Origin: Holophagaceae bacterium
GTDB taxonomy: Bacteria > Acidobacteriota > Holophagae > Holophagales > Holophagaceae
DNA length: 64,000 nt
Assembly (NCBI GenBank): GCA_021286765.1
Contig: JAJTBS010000005.1
Span: forward strand, 1-64,000
Direction: 5' to 3'
Shown here: piece after piece, positions 51,991-63,734 of the stretch
Layout of the letters: every line of letters begins with the position of its first letter
Numbering within the stretch: the first letter of the stretch is position 1
The notes under the pieces: generated by a model
The model's database searches: none
Told to the model about the DNA's origin: nothing
The model's input: the letters and a program-made list of their open reading frames with translations, nothing else
Made by a program: the position numbers and the translations under genes

Positions 51991-52671
51991 CTAGATGCTC
52001 TGGACCAGGTTCTCCATGGCGGAGGCATCGCCCCGGCCCTTGAAGCGGGTTTTGTACTCGGCCAGGTCCTTCAGCGCCTGGGCGCGGTCCCCGGCGAGGC
52101 GGTCTGCATCCAGCTGGCTGGCCCAGAAGGCCTCGGCCCAGGCTTCACCCGGAGTGGCGCTGGCGCGCAGAGGATCCAGCTGCGCCCGGGCCTCCTGGAT
52201 GCGACCCAGGGCGATGGCGCGCTGGGCGAGGCGGAGCTGGCCCCAGGCATCCGAGGGCTTGGCCGCGGCCTGTCCTTTGCCATCGAGGGTCAGGCGCCAG
52301 GTGTCCAGCAGGCCGGCGGTGGCCGCCTTCCGGGAGGAGGGCGCCGAGTTCACCAGCGCCTCAAGACGGCCCAGCCGCTCCCGCATCCGCTTTTCCACTT
52401 CGGGGGCGGGCAGGGGCACCAGGCCGTCACCTTCCACTTCCATCTGAAGGGCGGAGAGGGCGGCCTCATGTTTTTCAGCGGCCGAGTTCCGCCAGGCGTT
52501 CCAGGCGCCGTAGATGACACCGAGGGCCACCAGGGAGACCACGCCGATGAGGATGGGCTTCAGCAGCCCCCCGTCCTCCTCCTGCCCCTGGGCGACCTTG
52601 GTCTGGAAATGGGCCAGGCTCTGCGCGGGCTTCTGGACCTGGATCTCTCGACTGCTGCTGGGGCGTGCCAT
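51991..52671 (-). CDS. Membrane-anchored tetratricopeptide-like protein
   Basis: 226 residues from ATG 52671 (GAGG upstream). A cytoplasmic N-terminus, one membrane helix (about 39-58: PILIGVVSLVALGVIYGAW) and an Ala/Leu-rich helical C-terminal domain with paired helices (LRLAQRAIALGRIQEARAQL, RAQALKDLAEYKTRF). The layout resembles YfgM/TPR_21 proteins that assist envelope protein traffic, but sequence evidence is limited. It probably forms a unit with the phosphorylase gene 25 bp downstream. Confidence 0.7.
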   Translation of the reverse strand: MARPSSSREIQVQKPAQSLAHFQTKVAQGQEEDGGLLKPILIGVVSLVALGVIYGAWNAWRNSAAEKHEAALSALQMEVEGDGLVPLPAPEVEKRMRERLGRLEALVNSAPSSRKAATAGLLDTWRLTLDGKGQAAAKPSDAWGQLRLAQRAIALGRIQEARAQLDPLRASATPGEAWAEAFWASQLDADRLAGDRAQALKDLAEYKTRFKGRGDASAMENLVQSI

Positions 52672-52738
52672 GACGAACCTCTTCGATGAATCATCAATCG
52701 GACCCTTGAGGATGCACCAATCCAAGCCTTTCCGGCAC

Positions 52739-52766
52739 TTGAAAATGCGCCCCCGCCTGCTACGAT
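52739..52766 (+). promoter_or_regulatory. Promoter of tRNA-Phe
   Basis: -35 TTGAAA (52739-52744), 16-bp spacer, -10 TACGAT (52761-52766), eleven bases before the mature tRNA 5' end. Confidence 0.7.
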
Positions 52767-52776
52767 GTTCGTTCCT

Positions 52777-52852
52777 GCCTGGGTAGCTCAGTTGGTAGAG
52801 CAATGGATTGAAAATCCATGTGTCGGCGGTTCGATTCCGTCTCCAGGCACCA
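52777..52852 (+). tRNA. tRNA-Phe (anticodon GAA)
   Basis: 76 nt with a complete cloverleaf: acceptor GCCTGGG paired to TCCAGGC (one G-U), D arm with GTAGAGC, anticodon stem ATGGA/TCCAT with loop TTGAAAA (anticodon 52810-52812), T arm with GGTTCGATTCC, discriminator A and encoded CCA. Followed at once by a terminator hairpin. Confidence 0.97.
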
Positions 52853-52858
52853 TGTTCG

Positions 52859-52880
52859 AGGCCCCCGTTCGGGGGCCTTT
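52859..52880 (+). terminator. Terminator after tRNA-Phe
   Basis: 8-bp stem AGGCCCCC / GGGGGCCT with GTTC loop, followed by TT and, after ACC, TTTT. Confidence 0.85.
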
Positions 52881-52972
52881 ACCTTTTGGGACCGAGGGGA
52901 TCGACGTCACAGCCTGAAGGCCGTCCCCCCGGTGGCTGGTTTAAGCTGGTGCTTCGCCGTGATGGAGTTCCC

Positions 52973-53566
52973 ATGCCCCTGCTGTTCCTTGTCATGCCCG
53001 CCCTGGTGGCCGTCCAGGCCCCCGCACCCACCCCCAAAGCCGTGGACCGGGTCCAGGACCTCTTCGAGGCCGTTCCGGAGGCCTTCATCGACGGCAAGCG
53101 AGGCGCCATGCCCGGCCTGGTGGCCAAAGCGAAAGCAGGCTGGGAGCAGGCGCGGCCGGGACTGCTGAAGGCGCTTGGGGAAGCCGAGGCCGCCGCCATC
53201 GACCGGCAGATCGGGGCCATGATCAAGATGACCCCCCGCGAGCAGGCGGTGGGTGCCCTGGGCGTTTCCACCGCCTTGAGCCGGATCCAGGGCAAGTCCC
53301 GCCAGCAGGACCTGCTGAATGCAGATCGGACGGCGATGCTGGCCTGGTGTCTGGTGGATTCGGGCCAGCTGAATCCCCTGCCTGCCGTGGCCGAGGCCTT
53401 CAAGCCCGTCATCAACGGGGACAACGGACGTCACGGGCTGGTGGTCATGGCTGTGCAGGAGGCGCTGGGCCGGCTCCAGGAGAGCCAGCAGAAGAACCAG
53501 GCAGCCGGGGCGAAGAAGGCCCTCAAGGACCTCCTGAAGCTGGTGGACGCGCTCGAGAAGCCCTGA
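52973..53566 (+). CDS. Exported protein of unknown function
   Basis: 197 residues from ATG 52973 with GGAG six bases upstream. A short signal-like N-terminus (MPLLFLVMPALVAVQA) and then an Ala/Lys/Gln-rich, probably all-helical domain (VDRVQDLFEAVPEAFIDG; KKALKDLLKLVDALEKP). No catalytic motif or family was recognised. It is followed by a strong bidirectional terminator shared with the convergent SurA-like gene. Confidence 0.72.
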   Translation: MPLLFLVMPALVAVQAPAPTPKAVDRVQDLFEAVPEAFIDGKRGAMPGLVAKAKAGWEQARPGLLKALGEAEAAAIDRQIGAMIKMTPREQAVGALGVSTALSRIQGKSRQQDLLNADRTAMLAWCLVDSGQLNPLPAVAEAFKPVINGDNGRHGLVVMAVQEALGRLQESQQKNQAAGAKKALKDLLKLVDALEKP

Positions 53567-53586
53567 CGAGACAAAAAGAGACGTGA

Positions 53587-53613
53587 GAAGGCCCCCGTCG
53601 CGGGGGCCTTCTT
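53587..53613. terminator. Bidirectional terminator
   Basis: 11-bp stem GAAGGCCCCCG / CGGGGGCCTTC with a three-base loop, between the convergent genes ending at 53566 and 53633. Confidence 0.88.
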
Positions 53614-53632
53614 GTCGGGGTGTGCCGGACGC

Positions 53633-54232
53633 CTACTCGCCCGCGGGCCGGTAGTCGTCGGCCAGGGTCACGGGCACCTTGGCCTTGATCTCGGAGAGGA
53701 TGCTGGCCTGGATGTCCGCCATCCGCTTCTGCTTGAGGCTCTGGGCCAGCTGGCCCTTCACGGCCTCGAAGGGCGGGATGCCCTGGGCCTGTCCGGCGGC
53801 CTTCAGGCGCTCGACCTGCTCCTTGTAGAAGGCCTGCAGCTGCTCCTCTGTGGGCTCGGCGGTGGTCGTGCGCCGCTTCGCCAGGGCCTGGAAGTAGACG
53901 CTGGCCTGCTGCTGCTCTAGCTGGCGCTTGACGCTGGGTTCCTGATCCAGCCCGGTCTGCTTGGCATAGGCGGTGATGGCCCGGGATGTGGCGAGGCGGC
54001 TGGCGAGGCTGGCCCGTTCCTCCCGGGCGGCGGGGTCGGAGAGGAAGGCCTGGGCTTCCTTGGGGTCCGTGGAGAGGGTCTTCACCACATCCTGGAACTC
54101 GGCCTCGGTGATCTTTTCGCCGCCGACGTTGGCGATCACGCGGCTGGCGTCCGGCTTGCCGGTCTTGCAGGCCAGGGACATGAGGAGGGCCGAGCCTGCG
54201 AGGAGGACGGCGGGGCGGGTCAGCTTGGACAT
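53633..54232 (-). CDS. SurA-N-like lipoprotein (putative periplasmic chaperone)
   Basis: 199 residues from ATG 54232 (GGAGAG upstream). Lipobox LACK (Cys about residue 22). The body matches the N-terminal helical part of SurA/PrsA foldases: VIANVGGEKITEAEFQDVV, long charged helices and PTEEQLQAFYKEQ, but no rotamase (PPIC) domain follows. It could act as an envelope chaperone or a peptidyl-prolyl isomerase remnant. Divergent from the glutaredoxin gene, with 55 bp between starts. Confidence 0.78.
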   Translation of the reverse strand: MSKLTRPAVLLAGSALLMSLACKTGKPDASRVIANVGGEKITEAEFQDVVKTLSTDPKEAQAFLSDPAAREERASLASRLATSRAITAYAKQTGLDQEPSVKRQLEQQQASVYFQALAKRRTTTAEPTEEQLQAFYKEQVERLKAAGQAQGIPPFEAVKGQLAQSLKQKRMADIQASILSEIKAKVPVTLADDYRPAGE

Positions 54233-54287
54233 GGAATCTCTCCGAAAGGCATCAGAAGATCCAGAATGACAGGTCCGGGAGGATCCC

Positions 54288-54581
54288 ATGAGCCGAATTA
54301 GCGACCTCGAAGGCCTGGAACTGGCGGTCTACAGCGCCACCTGGTGCCCGGATTGCCGGCGCCTGGAGGCCTGGCTGGCGGAGCACCAGGTGGCCCACAC
54401 CAAGGTGGACATCGAGACCGTGCCCGGGGCCGCCGAGAAGCTCGAGGCCGAGACCGGGAAACGGGCCATCCCCTTCGTGCTGGTGAATGGGGGGCGCTGG
54501 GTTCGGGGCTACCACAAGGAACTGCCCCAGCGGCTGGATGGGGATCTGCTCGTGGAGGAGCTGCTGGCGGCCGGAAGGTGA
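54288..54581 (+). CDS. Glutaredoxin-like protein (CPDC active site)
   Basis: 97 residues, ATG 54288 with GGAGG upstream. Thioredoxin-fold protein with redox motif WCPDC (C20, C23) and the cis-Pro region RAIPFVLVNGGRWVRGY. The CPDC motif and small size suit mycoredoxin/NrdH-like glutaredoxins that reduce disulfides or mixed thiols. The last 27 codons are duplicated 179 bp downstream. Confidence 0.88.
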   Translation: MSRISDLEGLELAVYSATWCPDCRRLEAWLAEHQVAHTKVDIETVPGAAEKLEAETGKRAIPFVLVNGGRWVRGYHKELPQRLDGDLLVEELLAAGR

Positions 54582-54677
54582 CGCCGCCCCGAACACGCGC
54601 CTGATGCTCACCGGTGCGGGGGCCCCGCTCGGAGCAGCCCCCCGGGCTGCCCGCTCGCGACCCGCATCCGGTTCGCG

Positions 54678-54773
54678 GGTTCGCGGCTACCACAAGGAAC
54701 TGCCCCAGCGGCTGGACGGGGATCTGCTGGTGGAGGAGCTGCTGGCGGCCGGAAGGTGACGCCGCCCCGAACC
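54678..54773 (+). pseudogene. Duplicated 3' fragment of the glutaredoxin gene
   Basis: 96-bp copy of 54499-54594 with three mismatches and no indels, at an offset of 179 bp. It encodes the last 27 residues (VRGYHKELPQ... to the same TGA at 54757-54759) and 14 bp beyond. It has no start or active-site region, so it is a non-functional fragment. The 83-bp spacer contains a GCAGCCC / GGGCTGC hairpin. Confidence 0.88.
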
Positions 54774-54849
54774 CGGCTGCGCCCCCCGGGCCGGTTATGG
54801 CCGGTCGGGTCTGCGCATGGCACACTAGGAGGTTCTCCGGGAGTCCTCT

Positions 54850-55893
54850 GTGGCCAGCATTTTCTCCAGCCAGTTCTGGTCCAATTTGTTCAATTCCGAC
54901 CTTGCCATCGACCTCGGCACGGCCTCGACCCTGATCCACACCAAGCAAGCCGGGCGCATCGTCATCTACGAGCCCTCCATCGTGGCCGTGAACACGCTGA
55001 CCCATGAAGTCGAGGCTGTCGGCGACGAGGCCAAGCAGCTGCTGGGCCGGGCACCCCAGGGTGTGCGCACCATCCGGCCCATGAAGGACGGCATGATCTT
55101 CGAGGTGGATGCCGCGGAGAAGATGCTGGCCGCGTTCATCCAGAAGGCCCGTCCGAACCGGGGCATCGCCCGCACCCGCATCGTGGTCAGCGTGCCCCCC
55201 CGGGCCCACCAGGTGGCCCGCCGGGCGGTGAAGCAGGTCTGCTACGACGCCAAGGCCGGCGAGGTCTTCCTGGTGGACCAGACCATGGTGGCCGCCATCG
55301 GCGCGGGCCTCGCCATCAACGAGAAGCGCGGCTGCATGATCGTCGACATCGGCGGCGGCACCACGGACGTGGCCGTCATCAGCTACAACGGCAAAGTGTT
55401 CTCCGACTCCATCCTCATCGCCGGCGACGAGATGGACGAGGCGGTGATCAAGTACATCCGGGAGAAGTACAACGTCATGATCTCCGAGGCCTCCGCCGAG
55501 GAGGTGAAGTGGACGCTGGGCTCGGCCTTCCCCTCAGAGCTGACCCGCACCATGGAAGTGAGCGGCCGCGACCAGTTCGAGGGCCTGCCCAAGACCCTCA
55601 CGCTGAATGACGCCGAGATCCGCGAAGCCCTGGCGGAGCCCATCGGCGCCATCATCGACCTGGTGCGCAAGGCCCTCAACGAGACGCCGCCCCAGCTGGC
55701 GGCGGACCTCATCGACCGCGGCATCTGCCTCACGGGCGGCGGGTCGCTCATCCAGGGTCTGGACGAGCGCCTGCGCAAGGAGACCCACTTGCCGGTCTTC
55801 CGGGCGGAGGACCCCCAGACCGCCGTGGTGCGGGGCACTGCGCTGCTGCTGGAGAACATCCCGCTCCTGCGCCGCATCCAGATCCTCGATTAG
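54850..55893 (+). CDS. mreB: Rod shape-determining actin-like protein MreB
   Basis: 347 residues from GTG 54850 (GGGAG upstream). Actin-fold ATPase forming filaments under the inner membrane: phosphate loops DLGTASTLIH and DIGGGTTDVAVIS, GDEMDEAVIKYI and LTGGGSLIQGLDERL. First gene of the rod-shape operon; mreC follows after 12 bp. Confidence 0.97.
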   Translation: MASIFSSQFWSNLFNSDLAIDLGTASTLIHTKQAGRIVIYEPSIVAVNTLTHEVEAVGDEAKQLLGRAPQGVRTIRPMKDGMIFEVDAAEKMLAAFIQKARPNRGIARTRIVVSVPPRAHQVARRAVKQVCYDAKAGEVFLVDQTMVAAIGAGLAINEKRGCMIVDIGGGTTDVAVISYNGKVFSDSILIAGDEMDEAVIKYIREKYNVMISEASAEEVKWTLGSAFPSELTRTMEVSGRDQFEGLPKTLTLNDAEIREALAEPIGAIIDLVRKALNETPPQLAADLIDRGICLTGGGSLIQGLDERLRKETHLPVFRAEDPQTAVVRGTALLLENIPLLRRIQILD

Positions 55894-55905
55894 AGGAGAT
55901 CGCCC

Positions 55906-56796
55906 ATGGCGCTCCGCGCAGCCAGGTGGGGATGGAGCCGCGCCGCCTGGCAACGCTTGGCTCTGGCCCTCCTCTGGCTGGGGCATGGCGCCTGGGTGCT
56001 GCTGGGACCCAATCCCGCCCGTCACTGGACGACCTTCCTCGACGTGCTCTCCCGTCCCACCCAGGCCCTTGCCGCGCGGTGGGAGGGCTGGCGGGCCGCC
56101 CGCCGGGATTCCGGGCGCAGCTTGGCGGAACTCCGGACTGAGAACGCGCGGCTGGGGGCCGAACTGGCCCAGTTCCGAACCCAGCAGGCCCAGCAGGCGC
56201 CGCGGCTGGCCGAGGCCGATGAGGCCGTGCGGTTGCTCGGTCTGAAACAGCAGATCCCGCTGGAGCTGAAGTCGGCGCGGGTGCTCTTCGCCACGCGCCC
56301 GGCCACCTTCGGCGGACTCATCCTGGACCGGGGCCAGGACCTGGGGCTGGAGCCAGACCAGGGCGTGCTGGTGCCCGAGGGCATCGTGGGCCGCCTCTGG
56401 TCCGTGGGAGCCACCCAATCAAAGGTGCTGCCCGCCGACGCTCCCAACGCCTCGGTGGCCGTCATGCTCATCCGCAGCCGGGCCACAGGCGTTCTCCAGG
56501 GCCTGGGCTCCGGGCGCGCCCTCATCCGCTACGTCAGCAACCAGGAGGTCGTCCAGCCAGGCGAGGCGGTCCTCACCAGTGGATTGGATCGGGTCTTCCC
56601 GCGGGGCCTGCTCGTGGGTTATGTGGCCGAAGTGGCCAAGGGCGACCTTGAGCTGCGGGTGATCGTCAACCTCTCGGCGCCCCTGGACCGGGTGAATGCG
56701 GTCCTGGTGCTCCCGCCCCAGCCGCCTCTGGAGGTGCAGCCGCCCTTCGTGGCGCCGGAGCCGAAGGCCCAGCAGCGGAAGCGGGGAACGCCATGA
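55906..56796 (+). CDS. mreC: Rod shape-determining protein MreC
   Basis: 296 residues. N-terminal membrane anchor (LALALLWLGHGAWVLLG), a coiled coil (ELRTENARLGAELAQFRTQQ) and two periplasmic beta domains (ILDRGQDLGLEPDQGVLVPE, GEAVLTSGLDRVFPRGLLVG), as in MreC. Scaffold between MreB and the elongation synthases. The Pro/Lys-rich tail overlaps mreD by four bases. Confidence 0.95.
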   Translation: MALRAARWGWSRAAWQRLALALLWLGHGAWVLLGPNPARHWTTFLDVLSRPTQALAARWEGWRAARRDSGRSLAELRTENARLGAELAQFRTQQAQQAPRLAEADEAVRLLGLKQQIPLELKSARVLFATRPATFGGLILDRGQDLGLEPDQGVLVPEGIVGRLWSVGATQSKVLPADAPNASVAVMLIRSRATGVLQGLGSGRALIRYVSNQEVVQPGEAVLTSGLDRVFPRGLLVGYVAEVAKGDLELRVIVNLSAPLDRVNAVLVLPPQPPLEVQPPFVAPEPKAQQRKRGTP

Positions 56797-57281
56797 GGCT
56801 CGCCGCCCCCTCCCTCACCCGCCAGAACCTGCTTTGTGCCGCAGCGTTGGGTCTGGTCGCGTTCAGCGCACCCTTCCCGGGCCTCCAGGCCATCTTCCAT
56901 GCTGTCTTGGTGCTGGCGCTGGCCCCCCGAGCCGGTTCACCGCTGTTCGGTGCCCTGTGGGCCCTGGCGGCGGGCTGGACCCTGGAGGGCTCCCTGCGTC
57001 TCTACCCCCACCTCGGCGGGACGGCCTGGGCGGACCTGACCCTGGCCCTGCTGGCCGGTTGGATGGCTGGGCGTTGGCCCCTGGAGGGACTGAAAGGCTG
57101 GCTGACCCGCCTGGCTGGGCTGAGCATCCTCCAGGCCCTCCTGGTGCATGGGGCGGTGCGCCTCGCCACCACGGCCCATCCCTGGGGCTGGGGTTGGTTC
57201 TGGGCCCTCCTGAGCGTGCCCCTTTGGGGCTGGCTGGCCTGGCGCCTGCTCTACGCGGGCGCCGGATCCGGGCGGCGCTGA
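56793..57281 (+). CDS. mreD: Rod shape-determining protein MreD
   Basis: 162 residues with about five hydrophobic helices (LLCAAALGLVAFSAPFPGL, LFGALWALAAGWTLEG, WGWGWFWALLSVPLWGWLAW). Sequence conservation of MreD is low, so the call rests on topology, length and position between mreC and mrdA, overlapping mreC by four bases. Confidence 0.88.
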   Translation: MRLAAPSLTRQNLLCAAALGLVAFSAPFPGLQAIFHAVLVLALAPRAGSPLFGALWALAAGWTLEGSLRLYPHLGGTAWADLTLALLAGWMAGRWPLEGLKGWLTRLAGLSILQALLVHGAVRLATTAHPWGWGWFWALLSVPLWGWLAWRLLYAGAGSGRR

Positions 57282-57282
57282 G

Positions 57283-59171
57283 ATGGATCCCCGGCAGCGC
57301 CCGCTCCTGCGCCGGAGGCTCGGGGCCTTCAAGGCGATGACCTGGAGCCTCGTGGCCTTCCTGGTGCTCATCTATGCGTGGCTGCAGCTGGTCCGTTACT
57401 GGGAGTTCAAGCAGCTGGCCCTGCAGCAGGCGGTGAAGATCCGACCCATTCCTGCGCCCCGCGGCCTGGTGTTGGACCGCAACGGCCATCGGCTGGTGGA
57501 CAACCGCCGGGCCCTGCACCTGGTCATCCAGCGCGAGGACCTGCCCACCCGCCCGGAGGTGGTGGCTGCGCTGGCGGCGGCGCTGCAGGTGGATCCGCAG
57601 GCTCTGACGCGGAAGATCCAGAGCTACCGCCTGGCGGGCAAAGGCCGCCCCCTGGTGCTGAAGGAAAACCTCGACGAGGCGGGCATCGCGCTTGCTGAGC
57701 GCATCCGCGCCCGCTTCCCCTTCCTGAGCGTGGAGGTGGCGCCCCGCCGTGTCTACCTGGGCGATGAGTTGGCGGGCCACGTGCTGGGCTACGTGGGGGA
57801 GGTTGACGAGCCGCTGATGAAAGCCAAGCCCGACCTCTACCACCTGGGCGAGACCATCGGCAAGGAGGGCTTCGAAGCCAGCGGCAACGACAAGCTCAAG
57901 GGGGTGGACGGCCAGAAGCGCATCCTGGTGGACCAGCTGGGCACCGAGGTGGCCAACTTCGGGCAGGAGGACGCCACCGCAGGCCGCAGCCTCTACCTGA
58001 CCCTCGACGCAGGGATGCAGAAGATCGCCCAGGACGCCATGGGCGAGGAGGCCGGGGCCGTGGTGGTGCTGGATCTGCGGGACGGCGGCGTGCTGGCCAT
58101 GTACTCCAGCCCCTCGTACGATCCGAACCTCTTCCTGAACCGGCTCAGCCAGGACATGGTGGACCGCTACCTGGCCAACAACCTCACCCGGCCCATGGTG
58201 AATCGGCCCATCCAGGGCATCTACGCCCCGGGCTCCACCTTCAAGCTGCTGGTGGCTCTGGCGGCCCTGGAGAAGGGCATCGCCACGCCCCAGACGGCCA
58301 TCTACTGCGCCGGGAAGAAGAACTACTACGGCCGCGACTTCCGCTGCGACAAGCCCACGGGCCACGGCAGCCTGGCCATGGTGCAGGCCATCGCCCAGAG
58401 CTGCGACGTGTACTTCTACGAGCTGGCCTCTCGCATGGACGTGGACGACATCTACGCCACAGCGGAAAAGTACGGGCTCACGGAGCGCACCGGCATCGAC
58501 CTTCCGCAGGAGAAGCGCACCCGCATTCCCAGCCGGGCCTGGAAGAAGAAGGCCGCGCCCAAGGATCCCAAATGGTACGCCGGCGAGACCATCAGCGTGG
58601 GCATCGGCCAGGGCGCCGTGGGCGTGACGCCCCTGGGGCTGGCCCGCTTCTACGCCCTGCTGGCCACCAAGGGGAAGCTGCTGACGCCGCATCTCTTCTA
58701 CGGCTTCCGGGATGACCAGAGCAACGAACTGCAAATGGCGCCCCCGCCCGCGTTCAAGGACACGCCGCTCGATCCGAAGCACTGGGCGACCCTGGACGAG
58801 GGCCTCGCCGAAGTGGTGCAGAGCGGCACGGCCGGCGCCAACCCCTTCATCCGCGAAATTGCCAAGCTCGTCCCCTTCTCGGGCAAGACGGGCACCGCCC
58901 AGGTGGCCACCTTCGTGGACAAGGCCCACTACGCGCGCCAAGCCAAGAAGCTCAAGGACCATGCCCTCTTCGCGGGCTATGCCCCCCGGGAAAACCCCCA
59001 GATCGCCTTCGCCGTGGTGGTGGAAAACGCAGGCTTCGGCTCCACCGCCGCCGCCCCCGTGGCCGCCAAGCTCGTGAAGTACTGGTGCCTGGACCGGCTC
59101 TCCAATCCGCTGCCGGCGCCCCGGGGCAAGATGGTGGATCCCTTCACGCCCCAGCCCGCGGAGGCCCCGGA

Positions 59172-59175
<4 letters not shown>
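57283..59175 (+). CDS. mrdA: Penicillin-binding protein 2 (elongation transpeptidase)
   Basis: 630 residues. An N-terminal membrane helix (TWSLVAFLVLIYAWLQLV), a dimerisation domain (PRGLVLDRNGHRLVDNR) and a transpeptidase domain with SxxK in YAPGSTFKLL, SCD in QSCDVYFYEL and KTGTAQ. It crosslinks peptidoglycan during side-wall growth together with RodA. It starts one base after the mreD stop. Confidence 0.96.
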
Positions 59176-62275
<3,100 letters not shown>

Positions 62276-62363
62276 TCCTGGACGCACTGACGACAGGGGA
62301 AAAAGACCTGGACTGGGGGGCGGGCCCGTCCGATGATCGGGGGACCATCGACCGGAAATCCCC

Positions 62364-63713
62364 GTGCTGACGCGTCTTGGCAAGTTCGAAATCGTACGGC
62401 TGCTGGCCCAGGGAAGCATGGGCGAGGTTTACGTGGGCCGCGATCCGATCATCGGGCGCGAGGTGGCCATCAAGGTCATCCACACGGCAGCCGGCATGGG
62501 CCTCCAGGCCCGGGAGCGCTTCGCCACCGAGGCCCGGGCCGCCGGCGTGCTGAATCACCCCAACATCGTGACCGTCCATGAACTGGGTGAGGAGCAGGGC
62601 GTCCTCTACCTGGCCATGGAGCTGGTGAAGGGTGAGGACCTGGGCACGCTCATCCGGGCTGGGACGCTGTCTCCGAAGGACACCCTCGAGGTGCTGGCCC
62701 AGGTCTGCGACGGCTTGGCCATGGCCCACCGCCACCAGATCCTGCACCGGGACATCAAGCCCTCCAACATCCGCGTGGTATGGGATGGGAAGAGCCTCCA
62801 GGCCAAGGTGCTGGACTTCGGCGTGGCCAAGATCATAAACACGGACACCACGGACGAGGGCACGGTCTTCGGCACCGTGAACTACATGGCACCGGAGTAT
62901 CTGCAGAGCGGCCGTCCCGATTCTCGCAGCGACCTTTTCGCCGTGGGCGTGATCCTCTACGAATCCCTGGCCGGAATCCCGCCCTTCGACGGCCCCAGCC
63001 CCGGCTCGGTGATCTACCGCCTGCTCCATGAGAACCCCACACCGCTGCCGCCCACGGCCTTCCAGGGCATCAGCCGCGACGTGCAGGGCATCCTCCACCA
63101 CGCCTTGGCCAAGGATCCGGCCAACCGCTTCCAGACCGCCGAGGACCTGGCCTCCGTCCTTCGCGCGGCCAAGGACACGGCCTGGCGCTGGGAGCAGGAG
63201 CGGCCCACGGTGGCCCTCAAGATCAAGGGGCTGATTTCGCCCAGCCGCACCCCCACGCCGCCCACGCCGCCCAGGGGCGTGTCGATGGTGCCGCCCGCCG
63301 CTCGCCCAGCCCAGCCGGGGCCGAAAAGCAGCACGGGCTCTGGCGCCATCATCCGGCCCGTGACGGCCCCCCGCAGCGTCGTGCGCGAGCCCCAGGCTCC
63401 CTCGGGTACCGGCCCCTATGGCCGGGCCGAAGTGCGCCAGGACGTGCTGGAGACCACCAAGCTCCAGCTGCTTCAGGCGCTGGAGATCGATCCGAGGAAT
63501 GCCAAGGCCCACGCCATGCTGCTGGTCACCCACTACCGGCTGGGCCGCCTGGATGCCGTGATGCAGACCCTGCGCCAGGCCCGCGACCGCGGCATCCCCC
63601 CGGCGGAGCTCCGGGCCGTGCCCCGCTGCAACCAGGTGGTGGCGGAGGAACTGCAGACCTGCCGCCTGCCCCTGGACCTGCACGGCGAATTCATGGAGTA
63701 TCTCGGGCTCTGA
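62364..63713 (+). CDS. Cytoplasmic Ser/Thr protein kinase
   Basis: 449 residues from GTG 62364 (weak ribosome-binding site). N-terminal PknB-type kinase domain (about 5-270): LAQGSMGEVY, VAIKVIH, HRDIKPSNI, DFGVAK, GTVNYMAPEY and APE region. A Pro/Ser-rich linker (about 290-350) follows, then a short TPR-like C-terminus (LQALEIDPRNAKAHAMLLVTHY). No membrane helix. It follows ligA by 88 bp. Targets unknown. Confidence 0.9.
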   Translation: MLTRLGKFEIVRLLAQGSMGEVYVGRDPIIGREVAIKVIHTAAGMGLQARERFATEARAAGVLNHPNIVTVHELGEEQGVLYLAMELVKGEDLGTLIRAGTLSPKDTLEVLAQVCDGLAMAHRHQILHRDIKPSNIRVVWDGKSLQAKVLDFGVAKIINTDTTDEGTVFGTVNYMAPEYLQSGRPDSRSDLFAVGVILYESLAGIPPFDGPSPGSVIYRLLHENPTPLPPTAFQGISRDVQGILHHALAKDPANRFQTAEDLASVLRAAKDTAWRWEQERPTVALKIKGLISPSRTPTPPTPPRGVSMVPPAARPAQPGPKSSTGSGAIIRPVTAPRSVVREPQAPSGTGPYGRAEVRQDVLETTKLQLLQALEIDPRNAKAHAMLLVTHYRLGRLDAVMQTLRQARDRGIPPAELRAVPRCNQVVAEELQTCRLPLDLHGEFMEYLGL

Positions 63714-63734
63714 GGTTGACGGCCTGAGACGGGC

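Noticed and set aside
54640..54677. Fifth copy of the 36-bp repeat in the glutaredoxin-mreB spacer (GCATCCGGTTCG)
   Set aside because: Only the central 10-11 bases match and the rest cannot be aligned to the consensus.
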